Source: Cytophagales bacterium
GTDB lineage: Bacteria; Bacteroidota; Bacteroidia; Cytophagales; Thermoflexibacteraceae
DNA: 64,000 nucleotides
Assembly: GCA_004294445.1 (NCBI GenBank)
Contig: REAZ01000005.1
Coordinates: 86,479 to 150,478, forward strand
Direction: 5' to 3'
Shown here one piece after another: positions 9,486-19,494 of the stretch; the stretch's first letter is position 1; each line of letters begins with the position of its first letter. Made by a program: the position numbers and the translations under genes. The notes under the pieces are model-generated. The model worked only from the letters and a program-made list of their open reading frames with translations, was not told the DNA's origin and searched no databases.

Positions 9486-9686
9486 ATGAGTCAAAATCCG
9501 TTTAAGCAGCTTGCAATTAAAAAAGAGCAAAAACTACCAGATAGTTTCAAAACTGAGGTAATGGAGAGTGTAGAAACTGCCAAAATTGTGCTTGGCATCG
9601 CCGATTTGTTTACTTTTAAAATGGGAGAAACTTTTACAGGTATCTTCCGCACTCAAAACTTCGACAATAAAAACAAGAAGCCATAA
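9486..9686 (+). CDS. Small conserved-looking protein after the sigma factor gene
   Basis: A 66-residue soluble protein I do not recognise. It is charged at the start (IKKEQKLPDSFK), with a helix-like segment ESVETAKIVLGIADLFTFKMG, and has no clear membrane segment. Its position 41 bases downstream of the sigma factor gene on the same strand suggests cotranscription and perhaps a role in sigma control; this is inference from position only. The convergent GAF gene ends 11 bases later. Confidence 0.6.
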   Translation: MSQNPFKQLAIKKEQKLPDSFKTEVMESVETAKIVLGIADLFTFKMGETFTGIFRTQNFDNKNKKP

Positions 9687-9697
9687 ATTTGGATACT

Positions 9698-11509
9698 TTA
9701 GTCATTTTTTAATTTTGCTATTTGTTCCAGCAGTTCTTTTTCTTTCTTCTTAAAATCTTCCATTACTTTAGCCATTAGCCGTTTTTGCTGGTCTATGAGC
9801 AGTTTGGTACGTTTCTGTTCTTCTTCTCTAATGTGTTCTATCTTGTCTTTGGTAAGTTCTATTTCGTGCATCTGCTTGTGCAATTCTTGCTGCTGTAGAG
9901 CCAATTCTGCATTTTTTATTTGTAGTTCTTCTCCTTGTTTTCTTGATTTTTCCATTGCCTTTTGCAAGATTCGCTCATTAGACATTAGCTTTTGGTTTGA
10001 GATTTCGACCTCTTGTTGTTTTTGCCTCATTTGCTCTTGGGTAGCGATAAGTTCTTCTACATTTTGTCGCATTTCTTCTTCTTGGGTGCGTAGCATTTCA
10101 CTTTGCTCTTGGCTTTCTCGGAGTAGGGCAGCTGTTTTCTCATTGATTTTTACTGTTGCTATAGTAGCGGCTATATTTTCGGCTATTTTTTCCAAGAACT
10201 CCATCTGATAATCTTCAAAACTTTCGAATGATGCTATTTCTATCACTCCAAAGACTCTTTCGTTAATTTTGAGGGGAATGATGAGTAGCTGCGAAGGAGT
10301 AGCCTCCCCAAGACCAGAAGTAATCGTTACGTATCCATCAGGAATTTCTTTTAGGTATAAAATATCTTTCTCTATAAAAGCTTGTCCAAGCAAACCGTCT
10401 CCTAAAGGCACTGCCCTTTCTACAAATCTTTTTCGCTCGTAGGCATAGCTTGCTAAGAGTTCAAGCGTATTGGCATCCTCATTGTGTGCAAAAAGCCCAC
10501 CCTGATTAGCACCCACATATTTGACCAACTGGGAAATAATAGTGTCTGCTAAGATTTGGCGGTCTTGGTCGTCTATGCGCAATATAGCAGCAAATTTAGC
10601 TAACCCTTCGTTAATCCATTTGCGTTTTTGTTCTTCCTCATTAACTTTTAGCAGGTTATTTCGCATTTCTAAGAGTGAATATGCAAGCATATCTTTGTCG
10701 CTTCTTGCTTCTAAGGAGGCATTAAAATTGCTATTGCCGATGCTTTCCGCAAACTTCGTTATTTTTTCAAGCCCGAAAGTAATTTCATTCAAGGCATTGA
10801 ATATGATATTTACCTCATTAGTATCTGTTTTTGTATCACTCAATACAAATTCGCCTTTTGCAATACTTTTCGCTTGAGATGCCACAGAGAGGAGAGGCTT
10901 GAGAATAAAATTGGCTACGCGATAGTATTCGAAGCAAACGAAGGCAATGAGCATCAAGCATAATAATAGCAAATATTGAAGGTGTTGGTTGGTTAGTTGC
11001 TGTAAAATAGAGTAATAATGGTCTGAGAGTTCTTTAATTACACCTTTGATTTTGCCCACATTATTCACAATATACTGCTGTGCTGCTTCGTCTATTTGGT
11101 CGTGTGGATTTTTAGTAATTTTCTGCAAGTTTTCTTTGTAGCCGTTCCATTCTGCCTCCAGCTGTGAAATAAGATTCCTACTTTTTTCGTCTTCAAATGG
11201 ATTTACTTCCGTAAGTGTGGCTCTGAAGTCTAACTCCCCGCCTACTTTGAGTAGAGTGAGATAGGCTTCAAAATCAGTAATATCGTTGTTAATGTCTATG
11301 ATTGCCGTTCTTTCCCCGTCTGCATAATTGAGCGCATGAAAACTCAAGGAAGTTGCAGCCTGCTCCAAGCGAACTGCAAGTTCAAGATTAGTTACCTTTT
11401 CAGCACCTCTCAGATAATTATAGATAAGCAATGAGATACCTATGATGATGAAGAATAGTACAATGCCAGAAAACAGTATTAGCCGCTGCCTAAAATTTAG
11501 TTTTTCCAT
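9698..11509 (-). CDS. HAMP-GAF coiled-coil sensor protein without output domain
   Basis: A 603-residue membrane sensor. The first hydrophobic segment (about 10-32) is followed by a helical extracytoplasmic region to about 177, a second membrane segment (about 178-196), a HAMP-like linker (FILKPLLSVASQAKSIAKG), a GAF domain (about 305-450, with VGANQGGLF and QLLIIPLKINERVFGVIEI) and a long Glu/Gln/Lys-rich coiled coil to the end. No kinase, cyclase, phosphatase or methyl-acceptor signature follows, so it must signal through a partner. A longer frame starts at a TTG (11518); the ATG at 11509 is preferred. It stands alone on this strand. Confidence 0.82.
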   Translation of the reverse strand: MEKLNFRQRLILFSGIVLFFIIIGISLLIYNYLRGAEKVTNLELAVRLEQAATSLSFHALNYADGERTAIIDINNDITDFEAYLTLLKVGGELDFRATLTEVNPFEDEKSRNLISQLEAEWNGYKENLQKITKNPHDQIDEAAQQYIVNNVGKIKGVIKELSDHYYSILQQLTNQHLQYLLLLCLMLIAFVCFEYYRVANFILKPLLSVASQAKSIAKGEFVLSDTKTDTNEVNIIFNALNEITFGLEKITKFAESIGNSNFNASLEARSDKDMLAYSLLEMRNNLLKVNEEEQKRKWINEGLAKFAAILRIDDQDRQILADTIISQLVKYVGANQGGLFAHNEDANTLELLASYAYERKRFVERAVPLGDGLLGQAFIEKDILYLKEIPDGYVTITSGLGEATPSQLLIIPLKINERVFGVIEIASFESFEDYQMEFLEKIAENIAATIATVKINEKTAALLRESQEQSEMLRTQEEEMRQNVEELIATQEQMRQKQQEVEISNQKLMSNERILQKAMEKSRKQGEELQIKNAELALQQQELHKQMHEIELTKDKIEHIREEEQKRTKLLIDQQKRLMAKVMEDFKKKEKELLEQIAKLKND

Positions 11510-11734
11510 ATTTCCCAATTATATTGAGATGAAATTTGTGATTTATGAGGGGAAATGATTCTATTGCAATGTTACAAATTTTTTTGATAAATTACAGTTG
11601 CTTTTGTATCAAATTTTAATTTTTTTTACAGTTTTCTTGATAATTTTTTGCAAAAATAAGATTATTTAAAGAAAACTTAGCTTCAAGAAGTAAATGCAAC
11701 TAAATTTAATTTATAGCAAAGCTATGCCCCCGAA

Positions 11735-11761
11735 GGTTTAGTTTCTCTGAAAACTAAAACC
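11735..11761 (-). terminator. Hairpin at the 3' end of the TonB receptor gene
   Basis: Arms ggtttagttt (11735-11744) and aaactaaaacc (11751-11761) pair with one bulge and overlap the stop codon of the receptor gene. There is no strong T run, so this is a tentative terminator. Confidence 0.4.
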
Positions 11762-14174
11762 TCAAACTCAACTGCATCAGGAAGTTAAAACCCGCCTGTG
11801 GGTAATAATAATTCTGGCGAACTGTCTGGCTTTCATAAATATAGCCATAAGTATAGCCGTTCGATTCGTACAAAGTATTGAAAACATTATTGAGTAAAAC
11901 TGAAATACCTACGTTTTTAATTGCCTTTGGAATGCTGAAATTGTACGAAAGGCGGATGTCGTTGGTAAAATAAGGATTCAATTTTCTGTTCTCACTCTGC
12001 GTATTATCCAAATATTGCTTGCCTACGTATTTGCTCAAAAGGGCAATATTGAAATCTTTGAACAGATTGAAATTCAGGCTTGAAGCGGCAATCATAGCAG
12101 GCGAAAAAGCGATATCAGCGTTTGAATAGCTCACTTTTTCCTGCTCTCCTGTATCATAATTGTCCAAGAACTCAACAGAATTTGCAATTTTATTTTGGCT
12201 CAAAGTCATGTTTGCTTCCCATTTGATTTTATTTGAAATTTGCCAGCCCCCAACTATCTCTATACCAGTCCGATAGCTTTTGTCTATATTGCTACGAGTA
12301 TAGCCGCCTACGTCATTGATTTGCCCTGTGAGAACTAACTGATTTCTGTAGTTCATATAGTAGTAATTTGCTGATAATGAAAATTTTGAAAAGATAGCAC
12401 TGTAGCCGATTTCTAAGTTTTGCAAGGTTTCATTTTTTGGGCGACTTTGCGGCGTGGATTGTGTAAAATCATCACGATTTGGCTCTCTGTTTCCTATTGC
12501 ATAAGAAGCGTAAAATTCGTGATTGTCAAGCAGATACCTTGCGCCAAACTTTGGATTAAAAAAAGTATAATTTGCTGTTTGCGTTACATTTTCGCTTTTG
12601 TTATTAAAACCTAAGAATGAGTAATTTACATTTCGAACTTGCAAATCTACAAAGCCAAAAAAGTTTTCAGTAAAGCCATAATTTGCTTTGGCAAAAGTAT
12701 TAAAATCTGTTTTTGTTGCGTCATTGTCATAGTAGCGATGTCTCATATCTCCGTTGCTGGCAAACTTTGCCCAAATCACCTCGCCAAAGTGCTTGCCTTC
12801 GTACCTATTTAGCGCACCGCCTAATTGGAAATCCAATTTTTCATCTTTGTAATTCAGGTTATAAGTCCAGCCATAAAAATCATTGTCTAACCAACGGCGG
12901 CGAATTAAATCTGTTTTTGTGATGGTTTCATTGCCAATTTTTACATTTTCTAAACCATATTTACTCAATTTCTCTTCTGCCTTGTACTGCTCAAAGTAAC
13001 CTCTGCCTTTGGTGTAGTGCAGGGCTGTATTCAGTTTCCATTTATCCCCAATATTTTGATTATAAATAAGTTGGTAGTGGTCTTGCTGATAATTATCAAT
13101 TTCATTTTCGTAGGTAAGTTCGTTGTAAGTGCGATTTCCCTGCTGCAAAACTTCTGCAGGAACGCCATTCCACGCTTGGTAGGTGCGTTCCTGCCCCGAA
13201 AAAACATTAGCGGTAAGGCTTCCCTTTTTTAGCTCATAAATACCTGATAGATAAAAGGATTTCAAATCAGAAAAAGCCCTATCAATGAAGCCATCGGAAC
13301 TGATTTTGGACAAACGCCCCATCATACGGAAGTTGCCAATTTTGCCTGTGTGAAAAATGGCGTTGTGCTTCCAAGTGTTGAAAGAACCGTAGGCGTTGTT
13401 GATTTCCACGCCCGCCTGCGTAGAGGGTGCATCAGTAGAAATATTTACACTTGCGCCAAAAGCACTGCCGCCGTTTGTGGAAGTGCCTACGCCTCGCTGA
13501 ATCTGCAAACTGCTCACATTGCTGGCAAAATCGGGCATATTTACCCAAAAAACGCCCTGCGACTCGGAGTCGTTCAAAGGTATTCCGTTGATAGTAACGT
13601 TGATACGAGTGGCATCACTGCCTCTGATACGCATACCCGTATAGCCTACGCCCGCCCCCGCATCAGTGGTTGTAACCATTGAAGGTGTAAAATTTAGGAG
13701 AATCGGCAAGTCTTGAGCAAGATTTTGTTTTTGAAGGTCTTGCTTGGTGATTAGCTGGTTAGTGATTGGAATATATCTTATAGGGAAACAATCAAGAGTT
13801 ACAATTTCTCTCAATAATAATTCATCTGGCTGCATAAAGATATCAACTATTAAATCTCTATTAATTGTAAATTGTTTCTCAACACTTTTAAATCCAACAA
13901 AAGAAAAAATCATGGTGTAATTTCCTTCTAAATTCTCTAATCTATAATATCCATTAATATCTGAAATTGTGCCTCCATTAGTATTTTTTATGGCAATATT
14001 TACCCCTCCTAATGGTTGTTTATCTTCTCCAGAAATTACCTTTCCCGAAATAGTGAACTGTGCTTGGGCGGAAAGGGCGAAGAATAATAAAAGGAGTGTT
14101 AGTAGCCTATAGACTCTAAAAATGGTTAATTTTTTTTGTAAAAAGATATAACCTTTGAATGATAAAATTTTCAT
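11754..14174 (-). CDS. TonB-dependent outer-membrane receptor, predicted thiamine uptake
   Basis: An 806-residue outer-membrane receptor. A signal peptide (hydrophobic LLTLLLLFFALSAQAQ, residues about 24-39) is followed by a carboxypeptidase-regulatory-like domain (FTISGKVISGEDKQPLGGV, about 40-115), a plug domain (LPILLNFTPSMV, GMRIRGSDATRINVTINGIP, LQIQRGVGTSTNGGSAFG) and a 22-strand-type barrel ending in an aromatic residue (LSLRF). It imports a ligand using TonB/ExbB/ExbD energy. The TPP riboswitch upstream on the same strand (14345-14424) argues strongly for thiamine or a precursor as substrate, as proposed for riboswitch-linked receptors in Bacteroidota. No other thiamine genes are adjacent. 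Confidence 0.9.
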   Translation of the reverse strand: MKILSFKGYIFLQKKLTIFRVYRLLTLLLLFFALSAQAQFTISGKVISGEDKQPLGGVNIAIKNTNGGTISDINGYYRLENLEGNYTMIFSFVGFKSVEKQFTINRDLIVDIFMQPDELLLREIVTLDCFPIRYIPITNQLITKQDLQKQNLAQDLPILLNFTPSMVTTTDAGAGVGYTGMRIRGSDATRINVTINGIPLNDSESQGVFWVNMPDFASNVSSLQIQRGVGTSTNGGSAFGASVNISTDAPSTQAGVEINNAYGSFNTWKHNAIFHTGKIGNFRMMGRLSKISSDGFIDRAFSDLKSFYLSGIYELKKGSLTANVFSGQERTYQAWNGVPAEVLQQGNRTYNELTYENEIDNYQQDHYQLIYNQNIGDKWKLNTALHYTKGRGYFEQYKAEEKLSKYGLENVKIGNETITKTDLIRRRWLDNDFYGWTYNLNYKDEKLDFQLGGALNRYEGKHFGEVIWAKFASNGDMRHRYYDNDATKTDFNTFAKANYGFTENFFGFVDLQVRNVNYSFLGFNNKSENVTQTANYTFFNPKFGARYLLDNHEFYASYAIGNREPNRDDFTQSTPQSRPKNETLQNLEIGYSAIFSKFSLSANYYYMNYRNQLVLTGQINDVGGYTRSNIDKSYRTGIEIVGGWQISNKIKWEANMTLSQNKIANSVEFLDNYDTGEQEKVSYSNADIAFSPAMIAASSLNFNLFKDFNIALLSKYVGKQYLDNTQSENRKLNPYFTNDIRLSYNFSIPKAIKNVGISVLLNNVFNTLYESNGYTYGYIYESQTVRQNYYYPQAGFNFLMQLSLRF

Positions 14175-14344
14175 AAACGTTAAATTTAATAAAATGATGA
14201 TTTATTAAATTAACTTATGGGAAATGTGGCGAGAATGACTTGAAAATAATGATGAATTATGAATTACAAATAATAAAACATTAATAATGAGAATATTAGA
14301 GAAAAAACTCATCATTCATAACTTATAATTCCTAATTTCTTCCA

Positions 14345-14424
14345 AAACTTCCTTCGCAGGCATTATCCTGTTCAGGTTCGATGGGTATCATCTCAGCCCC
14401 CCTTTTTCAAGGGAAACACCCCAG
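14345..14424 (-). promoter_or_regulatory. TPP riboswitch (THI element)
   Basis: Read on the minus strand, the segment contains GGGGTG at the start, then CTGAGATGATACCC, GAACCTGAACAGG and ATAATGCCTGCGAAGGAA, which are the conserved blocks of the TPP aptamer in the right order. It lies about 170 bases upstream of the receptor ATG. The gap to the gene holds AT-rich inverted repeats that could form the expression platform. High TPP is expected to reduce receptor expression. Confidence 0.95.
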
Positions 14425-14440
14425 TTTGTTAACTTTGGGA

Positions 14441-14470
14441 CAAAAGTAGGCAACGGATTAGACAAAACAA
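14441..14470 (-). promoter_or_regulatory. Bacteroidota promoter for the riboswitch and receptor
   Basis: On the minus strand, TTG (14468-14470) and TACTTTTG (14441-14448, fits TAnnTTTG) are 19 bases apart. Transcription would start near 14434, about ten bases before the aptamer, which is the expected layout. Confidence 0.65.
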
Positions 14471-14631
14471 GGAAAAAATTGCGTTTTTTTGATAATTTTT
14501 ATTTCTAAGTAATATTTATCTTATCTTTTGTAAGATAAGATGTAAAAAAATTAGTAAGATTGTGGGCTGTAGCAAATGACTTCCCCAATTTACCTCCGTT
14601 ATTTAGTGTAAGATTTTTAAATTATATTAAC

Positions 14632-14639
14632 TATATTTG
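14632..14639 (+). promoter_or_regulatory. -7 box (TATATTTG) before the propeller/SpoIIE gene
   Basis: TATATTTG fits the TAnnTTTG consensus and lies 18 bases before the ATG at 14658. No well-spaced TTG is seen upstream. It overlaps an upstream TTG codon at 14637, which supports the ATG at 14658 as the start. Confidence 0.4.
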
Positions 14640-14657
14640 GAAAATTTCTATTTTTGT

Positions 14658-17600
14658 ATGGATATATTTTCCAGCCCTTATTTAATGACGGCAACTATTT
14701 ATTTTTCTCATTTTCTATTGTTCGTATTTCGCTTACTCTTTAGGCGAAGACTTTTTCTGATTGCTTTATTTTTGTTCTCTTTCTTGACTATAGCTAACAT
14801 ATCTACTTTATTTTCTCAGTCTTTAGACCCCAATAAATCTCTCACCCAATACATTATTCATAAATGGACTACCGAAAATGGTCTTCCTTCTAATACTTTA
14901 AATAAAATTATTCAGACCAAAGATGGATACATTTGGTTAGCGGGCTATAACGGATTAGTACGTTTTGATGGTACGAATTTTACTGTTTTTAATAAGCAAA
15001 ATACCCCCTCTTTTCTCATTAATTCTATTTCAGACTTATATGAGGCTTCAGATAATTACCTTTGGATAGGTACGGCGGGGGGCGGATTGCTCATTCGCGA
15101 GAGAGATAGCTTCCGAACCCTACAAACTAAAACGTCTTTTAACTATGCAGTAGAAAAAATTTTCAAAGACAAGTCGAATAGACTTTGGGTTGGAACGAGA
15201 GGCGAGGGTATTTTTGCTTTTGAGGGTGGCGATTTCAAGACCTATAATGCAATAGAACCTCTGAGGGATGTTTCGGTCAAAACGATTGCCCAAGACCACA
15301 AAAACACTATCTGGTTTGGAACAGAGGGCAAAGGAGTAGTAAGACTGCTCGAAGATGAAACTTTTGACGATTTTACAGAAAAAGACGGATTGCCCGATAA
15401 TACAGTCAACCACCTTACTTTAGATAGCAAAAATACCCTTTGGGTGGCTACAAACAAGGGATTAAGTTGGTTTGATGGCAGAAAATTTAATACCGTTCCC
15501 TCTCTGGAAGACATCACAATAACAAAAATAATCATAGACAAGTATGAATGTATTTGGCTTGGCACTACCAAAGGGCTTTATCGCCTAAAACCAGACAAAA
15601 ATGGAGGGTGGGTAACAGAAATGCTTTCGGAAGAGGGTGGGCTGCCCTACAAAGAGATTACAGATTTGATTTTTGACAAAGAAGGTAATTTATGGATTGC
15701 TACTTATAGAGGAGGGCTTTGTCGGATTCAAGACGGCAAGTTTACCAATTTTACCGTTCGCGATGGCATGGTTTCCCAACCTGTGAGTAGTATATGCGAG
15801 TATAAGATAGGGCAGTTTTTGGTTGGTACAGATGTTGGCATTATCCACGTCATTTCTGGTAATCAGATAAGTAATTTAAAAATAAAAAAGAATCTTGGTA
15901 CAGAAAGAATTAGACATCTTTTCAAGGATAGCAGGCAAAATAGCTGGGTAAGCACTTACAAAGGGCTCCTCAAGATTAGTGCGCAAGGAGAAGAAACTTT
16001 TTTTCAAGAAGAAAATGGCTTGCCCGATAATCAGGTTCGCTTAGTCTATGAAGATAGCAAAGGGGCTATTTGGGTGGGAACGAAAACAGGCGGTTTGCTA
16101 AAAATGACTATTTCTGGCGAAAAGAAAATTTACAATAAGCTGAATATTTTGCGGTCTAACTACATTATGTCCATTGATGAAGACCGCAAAGGCAATATGA
16201 TTGTGGGGACAAATGAATCGGGGCTGATGATAATCTCTCCCCAAGAAAAAATGACACTCATTACTATCAAAGATGGGCTTTCAAGCAATACTATTTTTAA
16301 TACCTATATCGACAAAGAAAATCGGATATGGATTACAACAGGAAGTGGGTTAAGTGTCATTATAAATGACAAGGTGTATGCACTCACCATCAAAAATGGA
16401 TTCCCAGAAGATGCACCTGTAGATATTTTAGAAGATGACTTAGGAAATTTTTGGATGCCTACTCCCAAAGGTATTCTGAAAATGAGTAAACAAAATCTAT
16501 TAGATTTTATTGGTAAAAAAACAAGGGTTTTTGATTATGAATATTACGGCAAGTATGATGGCATGAACAACGAAGAATGCACAGGTTCAGCAAAGTCCAT
16601 TAAATCTTCTGATGGTCGTTTGTGGTTTCCTACATTAGGAGGCGTAGCCATGATTGACCCCTTGAAAATAAAAAAAAATATATTATCTCCTCCCGTAGAT
16701 ATTTTCAAAGTAGTAATAGATAATAGTATAGAGGTTTCTCCTCATCTTCCTATTACTTTGCTCCCCGACCAGCAGCGTATTATGTTCCAATATGCAGCCT
16801 TAAGTTTTTCTTCTCCTGAAAAAATTAAGTTTCGGTATAGGCTCAAAAATTATGATAGTGAATGGATAGATGCAGGCAAGGAAAGGCAAGCTGTTTATAC
16901 TAATTTGCCTCCTAACGACTATGTTTTTGAAGTTATTGCGGCAAATGAAGACGGAATCTGGAATCAAATGGGTGATAGTGTACGACTTGTGGTAAAGCCA
17001 CAACTTTACCAGACCATAGGCTTCTATATTATAATAAGTGTGCTTTTTGTATTAGCTACAGTAAGCCTATATGCGTGGCGAGTAAATACTATCAAACTTC
17101 GGAGTGAGGAGTTAGAACGATTGGTCGCACAGCGAACAGTAGAGCTAAGTGCTCAAAAAGAAGAAATGGAAGCCCAAAACAAACACATTGAAGAGCAGAA
17201 AGAGCAGCTTCAGGAGGCTTATGAAGACATAAAAATAGTAAGTGATATTGGGCAAAAAGTTACAGCCTTGCTCAACTTAAACGAATTGGTAAGCACGCTT
17301 TATGTAAGCATTAATAGCATGATGCAAGCAGAGGGTTTCGGCATAGGCGTACTTAATACTCACATGCAGCGCATTGAGTTCAAGAATTACATAGAAAACA
17401 ACAAAAGTTCGGATCATTTCTTCGAGATGGCAGAAAAAAATTTCCTCTCCGTACAATGCTTGGACAGGCGAGAAATCATCATGATAAACGACCTTCTTAG
17501 CGAATACAAGAGCTACATCAGCGAGCCAAAAATACGCGGAGAGCAGTACCCACAATCTGTTATCTATCTGCCCTTACTCTTTGAAAACAAGCCTCTCGGC

Positions 17601-18512
17601 GTTATTACCGTACAGAGTTTTGAAAAAGATGCTTACAATGAGCATCATAAAACACTTCTGCAAACTTTGGCTTCTTATATTTCTATAGCGCTGGAAAATA
17701 CCAATGCGTATAAAATTATTCAAGAAAAAAATGAAAGTATTACGGACAGCATTCGCTACGGCTTAACCATTCAGCAAGCTGCCCTCCCCTCCAACGAAAA
17801 AATCAATGAAGCTTTGCACGAGTATTTTACCATTTTCAAACCGAGAGATATTGTTTCAGGGGACTTTTATTGGTTCAATCATGTGGGCGACCGTATTTAT
17901 TTGGCAGTAGTAGATTGTACGGGGCATGGCGTACCTGGGGCTTTTATGAGTATGCTGGGTATTACCTTTCTGAATGAAATTATCAATGTGCAGCAGGTTT
18001 TCTCGCCTGCCAAAATCTTGGAGCTTTTACACTTAAATATACGCAATGCACTTAACCAAGATGAAGCCAAAAATACAGATGGTATGGATATAGCTATCTG
18101 TCTATTTGAACCAGCGATGAATTTCTATGAACCACCCGAAGAATATGAGATGCACCTTACTTTTGCAGGAGCAAAATTACCCATTTACTACGTCAAAGAT
18201 GGTCAGTTCAATGAAATAAGAGGCACGCTCAAGTCCGTTGGCGGAAGGCAAAAAGAGAGTTATAGGGAATTTGCGGAATCCAAAATAAAACTTATGATGG
18301 GAGATAGTATATACTTACATACTGACGGACTCGTTGACCAAAATGACCCAAAGGGTAATCGCTTTGGAAGCATGAAAGTAAAAGAACTTATCCAAAAGTA
18401 CCATAAGTTTTCGATGGCAGAGCAAAGAGAACGTTTTATGGATGCATTGGAAAGCCACAGAGATGGAGTACTACAGCGAGATGATATTACCTTGGTAGGT
18501 TTACGACTCTGA
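14658..18512 (+). CDS. Two-component-type beta-propeller sensor with GAF and SpoIIE phosphatase
   Basis: A protein of about 1284 residues. The N-terminus has a signal-anchor-like hydrophobic stretch. Many Reg_prop repeats follow (IWLAGYNGLVRF, LWIGTAGGGLLI, LWVGTRGEGIFAF, IWFGTEGKGVVRL, LWVATNKGLSWF), forming two seven-bladed periplasmic propellers. Next come a Y_Y_Y domain (FQYAALSFSSPEKIKFRYRL), a membrane helix (IGFYIIISVLFVLATVSLYAW), a coiled coil, a GAF domain and a C-terminal SpoIIE/PP2C phosphatase (PRDIVSGDFYW, VVDCTGHGVPGAFMSMLG, TDGL). Instead of a kinase it has a phosphatase output, probably acting on an anti-anti-sigma-type partner elsewhere. A TTG codon upstream is not the start because it lies inside the -7 box. 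Confidence 0.92.
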   Translation: MDIFSSPYLMTATIYFSHFLLFVFRLLFRRRLFLIALFLFSFLTIANISTLFSQSLDPNKSLTQYIIHKWTTENGLPSNTLNKIIQTKDGYIWLAGYNGLVRFDGTNFTVFNKQNTPSFLINSISDLYEASDNYLWIGTAGGGLLIRERDSFRTLQTKTSFNYAVEKIFKDKSNRLWVGTRGEGIFAFEGGDFKTYNAIEPLRDVSVKTIAQDHKNTIWFGTEGKGVVRLLEDETFDDFTEKDGLPDNTVNHLTLDSKNTLWVATNKGLSWFDGRKFNTVPSLEDITITKIIIDKYECIWLGTTKGLYRLKPDKNGGWVTEMLSEEGGLPYKEITDLIFDKEGNLWIATYRGGLCRIQDGKFTNFTVRDGMVSQPVSSICEYKIGQFLVGTDVGIIHVISGNQISNLKIKKNLGTERIRHLFKDSRQNSWVSTYKGLLKISAQGEETFFQEENGLPDNQVRLVYEDSKGAIWVGTKTGGLLKMTISGEKKIYNKLNILRSNYIMSIDEDRKGNMIVGTNESGLMIISPQEKMTLITIKDGLSSNTIFNTYIDKENRIWITTGSGLSVIINDKVYALTIKNGFPEDAPVDILEDDLGNFWMPTPKGILKMSKQNLLDFIGKKTRVFDYEYYGKYDGMNNEECTGSAKSIKSSDGRLWFPTLGGVAMIDPLKIKKNILSPPVDIFKVVIDNSIEVSPHLPITLLPDQQRIMFQYAALSFSSPEKIKFRYRLKNYDSEWIDAGKERQAVYTNLPPNDYVFEVIAANEDGIWNQMGDSVRLVVKPQLYQTIGFYIIISVLFVLATVSLYAWRVNTIKLRSEELERLVAQRTVELSAQKEEMEAQNKHIEEQKEQLQEAYEDIKIVSDIGQKVTALLNLNELVSTLYVSINSMMQAEGFGIGVLNTHMQRIEFKNYIENNKSSDHFFEMAEKNFLSVQCLDRREIIMINDLLSEYKSYISEPKIRGEQYPQSVIYLPLLFENKPLGVITVQSFEKDAYNEHHKTLLQTLASYISIALENTNAYKIIQEKNESITDSIRYGLTIQQAALPSNEKINEALHEYFTIFKPRDIVSGDFYWFNHVGDRIYLAVVDCTGHGVPGAFMSMLGITFLNEIINVQQVFSPAKILELLHLNIRNALNQDEAKNTDGMDIAICLFEPAMNFYEPPEEYEMHLTFAGAKLPIYYVKDGQFNEIRGTLKSVGGRQKESYREFAESKIKLMMGDSIYLHTDGLVDQNDPKGNRFGSMKVKELIQKYHKFSMAEQRERFMDALESHRDGVLQRDDITLVGLRL

Positions 18513-18532
18513 GGTTTTTTCTAAAAAATCCT

Positions 18533-18540
18533 TATATTTG
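18533..18540 (+). promoter_or_regulatory. -7 box (TATATTTG) before the uspA-dnaJ pair
   Basis: TATATTTG fits TAnnTTTG and lies in the gap between the phosphatase gene and the UspA gene, 84 bases before the ATG. No TTG with the usual spacing is seen, so it is tentative. Confidence 0.35.
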
Positions 18541-18623
18541 CAAAGTTTATTCTAACAATCTAAATTTTTTCTACATTTTAGTTGTTATTTTCCGTAAAGT
18601 AAAATCAAAAATCTTCGAGATAA

Positions 18624-19478
18624 ATGGAAACTATATTAATACCTACAGATTTTTCCCCACATTCCCTACACGCAATGAAGTTTGCCGTACGAATGTTGGC
18701 TAATGCAACAGATGTGAAACTCATCTTTTTTCATGCTACCGAAACGCACATTCACCCTCGTGTGCCTACTAATCTTTATAAGGATGCCCTGCAATTTGAC
18801 CTATCAAGCAATTGGGAGCGATTGAAAGAATTTACGCAAAGAATGCTTACGCACTTAGGCATGGAGAAGCCTCCTTTCGAAATAGATTGGGTAGTAAAGC
18901 ATGGGGAATTTCTAAGAAATGTGTTGGATACCATAGACGAGCAAAAAGTTGATTTAGTGGTGATTGGAAAATCAACTACTACAGGTTTGGGCAGATTTTT
19001 CTATGGCAGCGAATCGGCAGAGCTACTTGAAAAATCTCCTTGTGCAGTACTTATGTACCCTGCAAAATCAAAAAAACGTACTTTAGCAAAAATTAGCTTG
19101 GCATCTGTTACGTTGGAGTTAGATAGTTTTTTTGAGGATTTGGTAACTTTTGCAAGAATATCAAATGCTAAAATAGATATTTTTCACATTCACGACGCAG
19201 TTACTCATGTCGCTGATTTTGATACAGATGGTTTTTTAAAGAGATTGCAAGCTAAATACAAATATGAGCATATTTATCTTTCTTTCCTTGCGGCAGGAAG
19301 TGATGATACAGCAGATAACATAGAAGCCTATATAGCAACCGCACAGCCCGATGTGATGTGTGTAGCGAGCTATGAAAGACCTTGGTACGAAAAGATTTTC
19401 AATTCAAGTATTACAAAAACATTGGCTTTTGAGGCTGATATTCCTCTATTGGTCTTAAAAAGAACAAATACAGCATAA
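18624..19478 (+). CDS. Universal stress protein, tandem UspA domains
   Basis: A 284-residue cytoplasmic protein made of two UspA-like domains. The first (about 1-145) begins [18 protein letters not shown] and has the ATP-binding-type [18 protein letters not shown] and ends SPCAVLMYP. The second (about 150-284) is more divergent, with [14 protein letters not shown] and DIPLLVLKR. Two-domain Usp proteins are common in Bacteroidota. It lies 16 bases upstream of the J-protein gene on the same strand, suggesting a small stress operon. Confidence 0.88.
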   Translation: METILIPTDFSPHSLHAMKFAVRMLANATDVKLIFFHATETHIHPRVPTNLYKDALQFDLSSNWERLKEFTQRMLTHLGMEKPPFEIDWVVKHGEFLRNVLDTIDEQKVDLVVIGKSTTTGLGRFFYGSESAELLEKSPCAVLMYPAKSKKRTLAKISLASVTLELDSFFEDLVTFARISNAKIDIFHIHDAVTHVADFDTDGFLKRLQAKYKYEHIYLSFLAAGSDDTADNIEAYIATAQPDVMCVASYERPWYEKIFNSSITKTLAFEADIPLLVLKRTNTA

Positions 19479-19494
19479 TACCATTCACTCAAGT

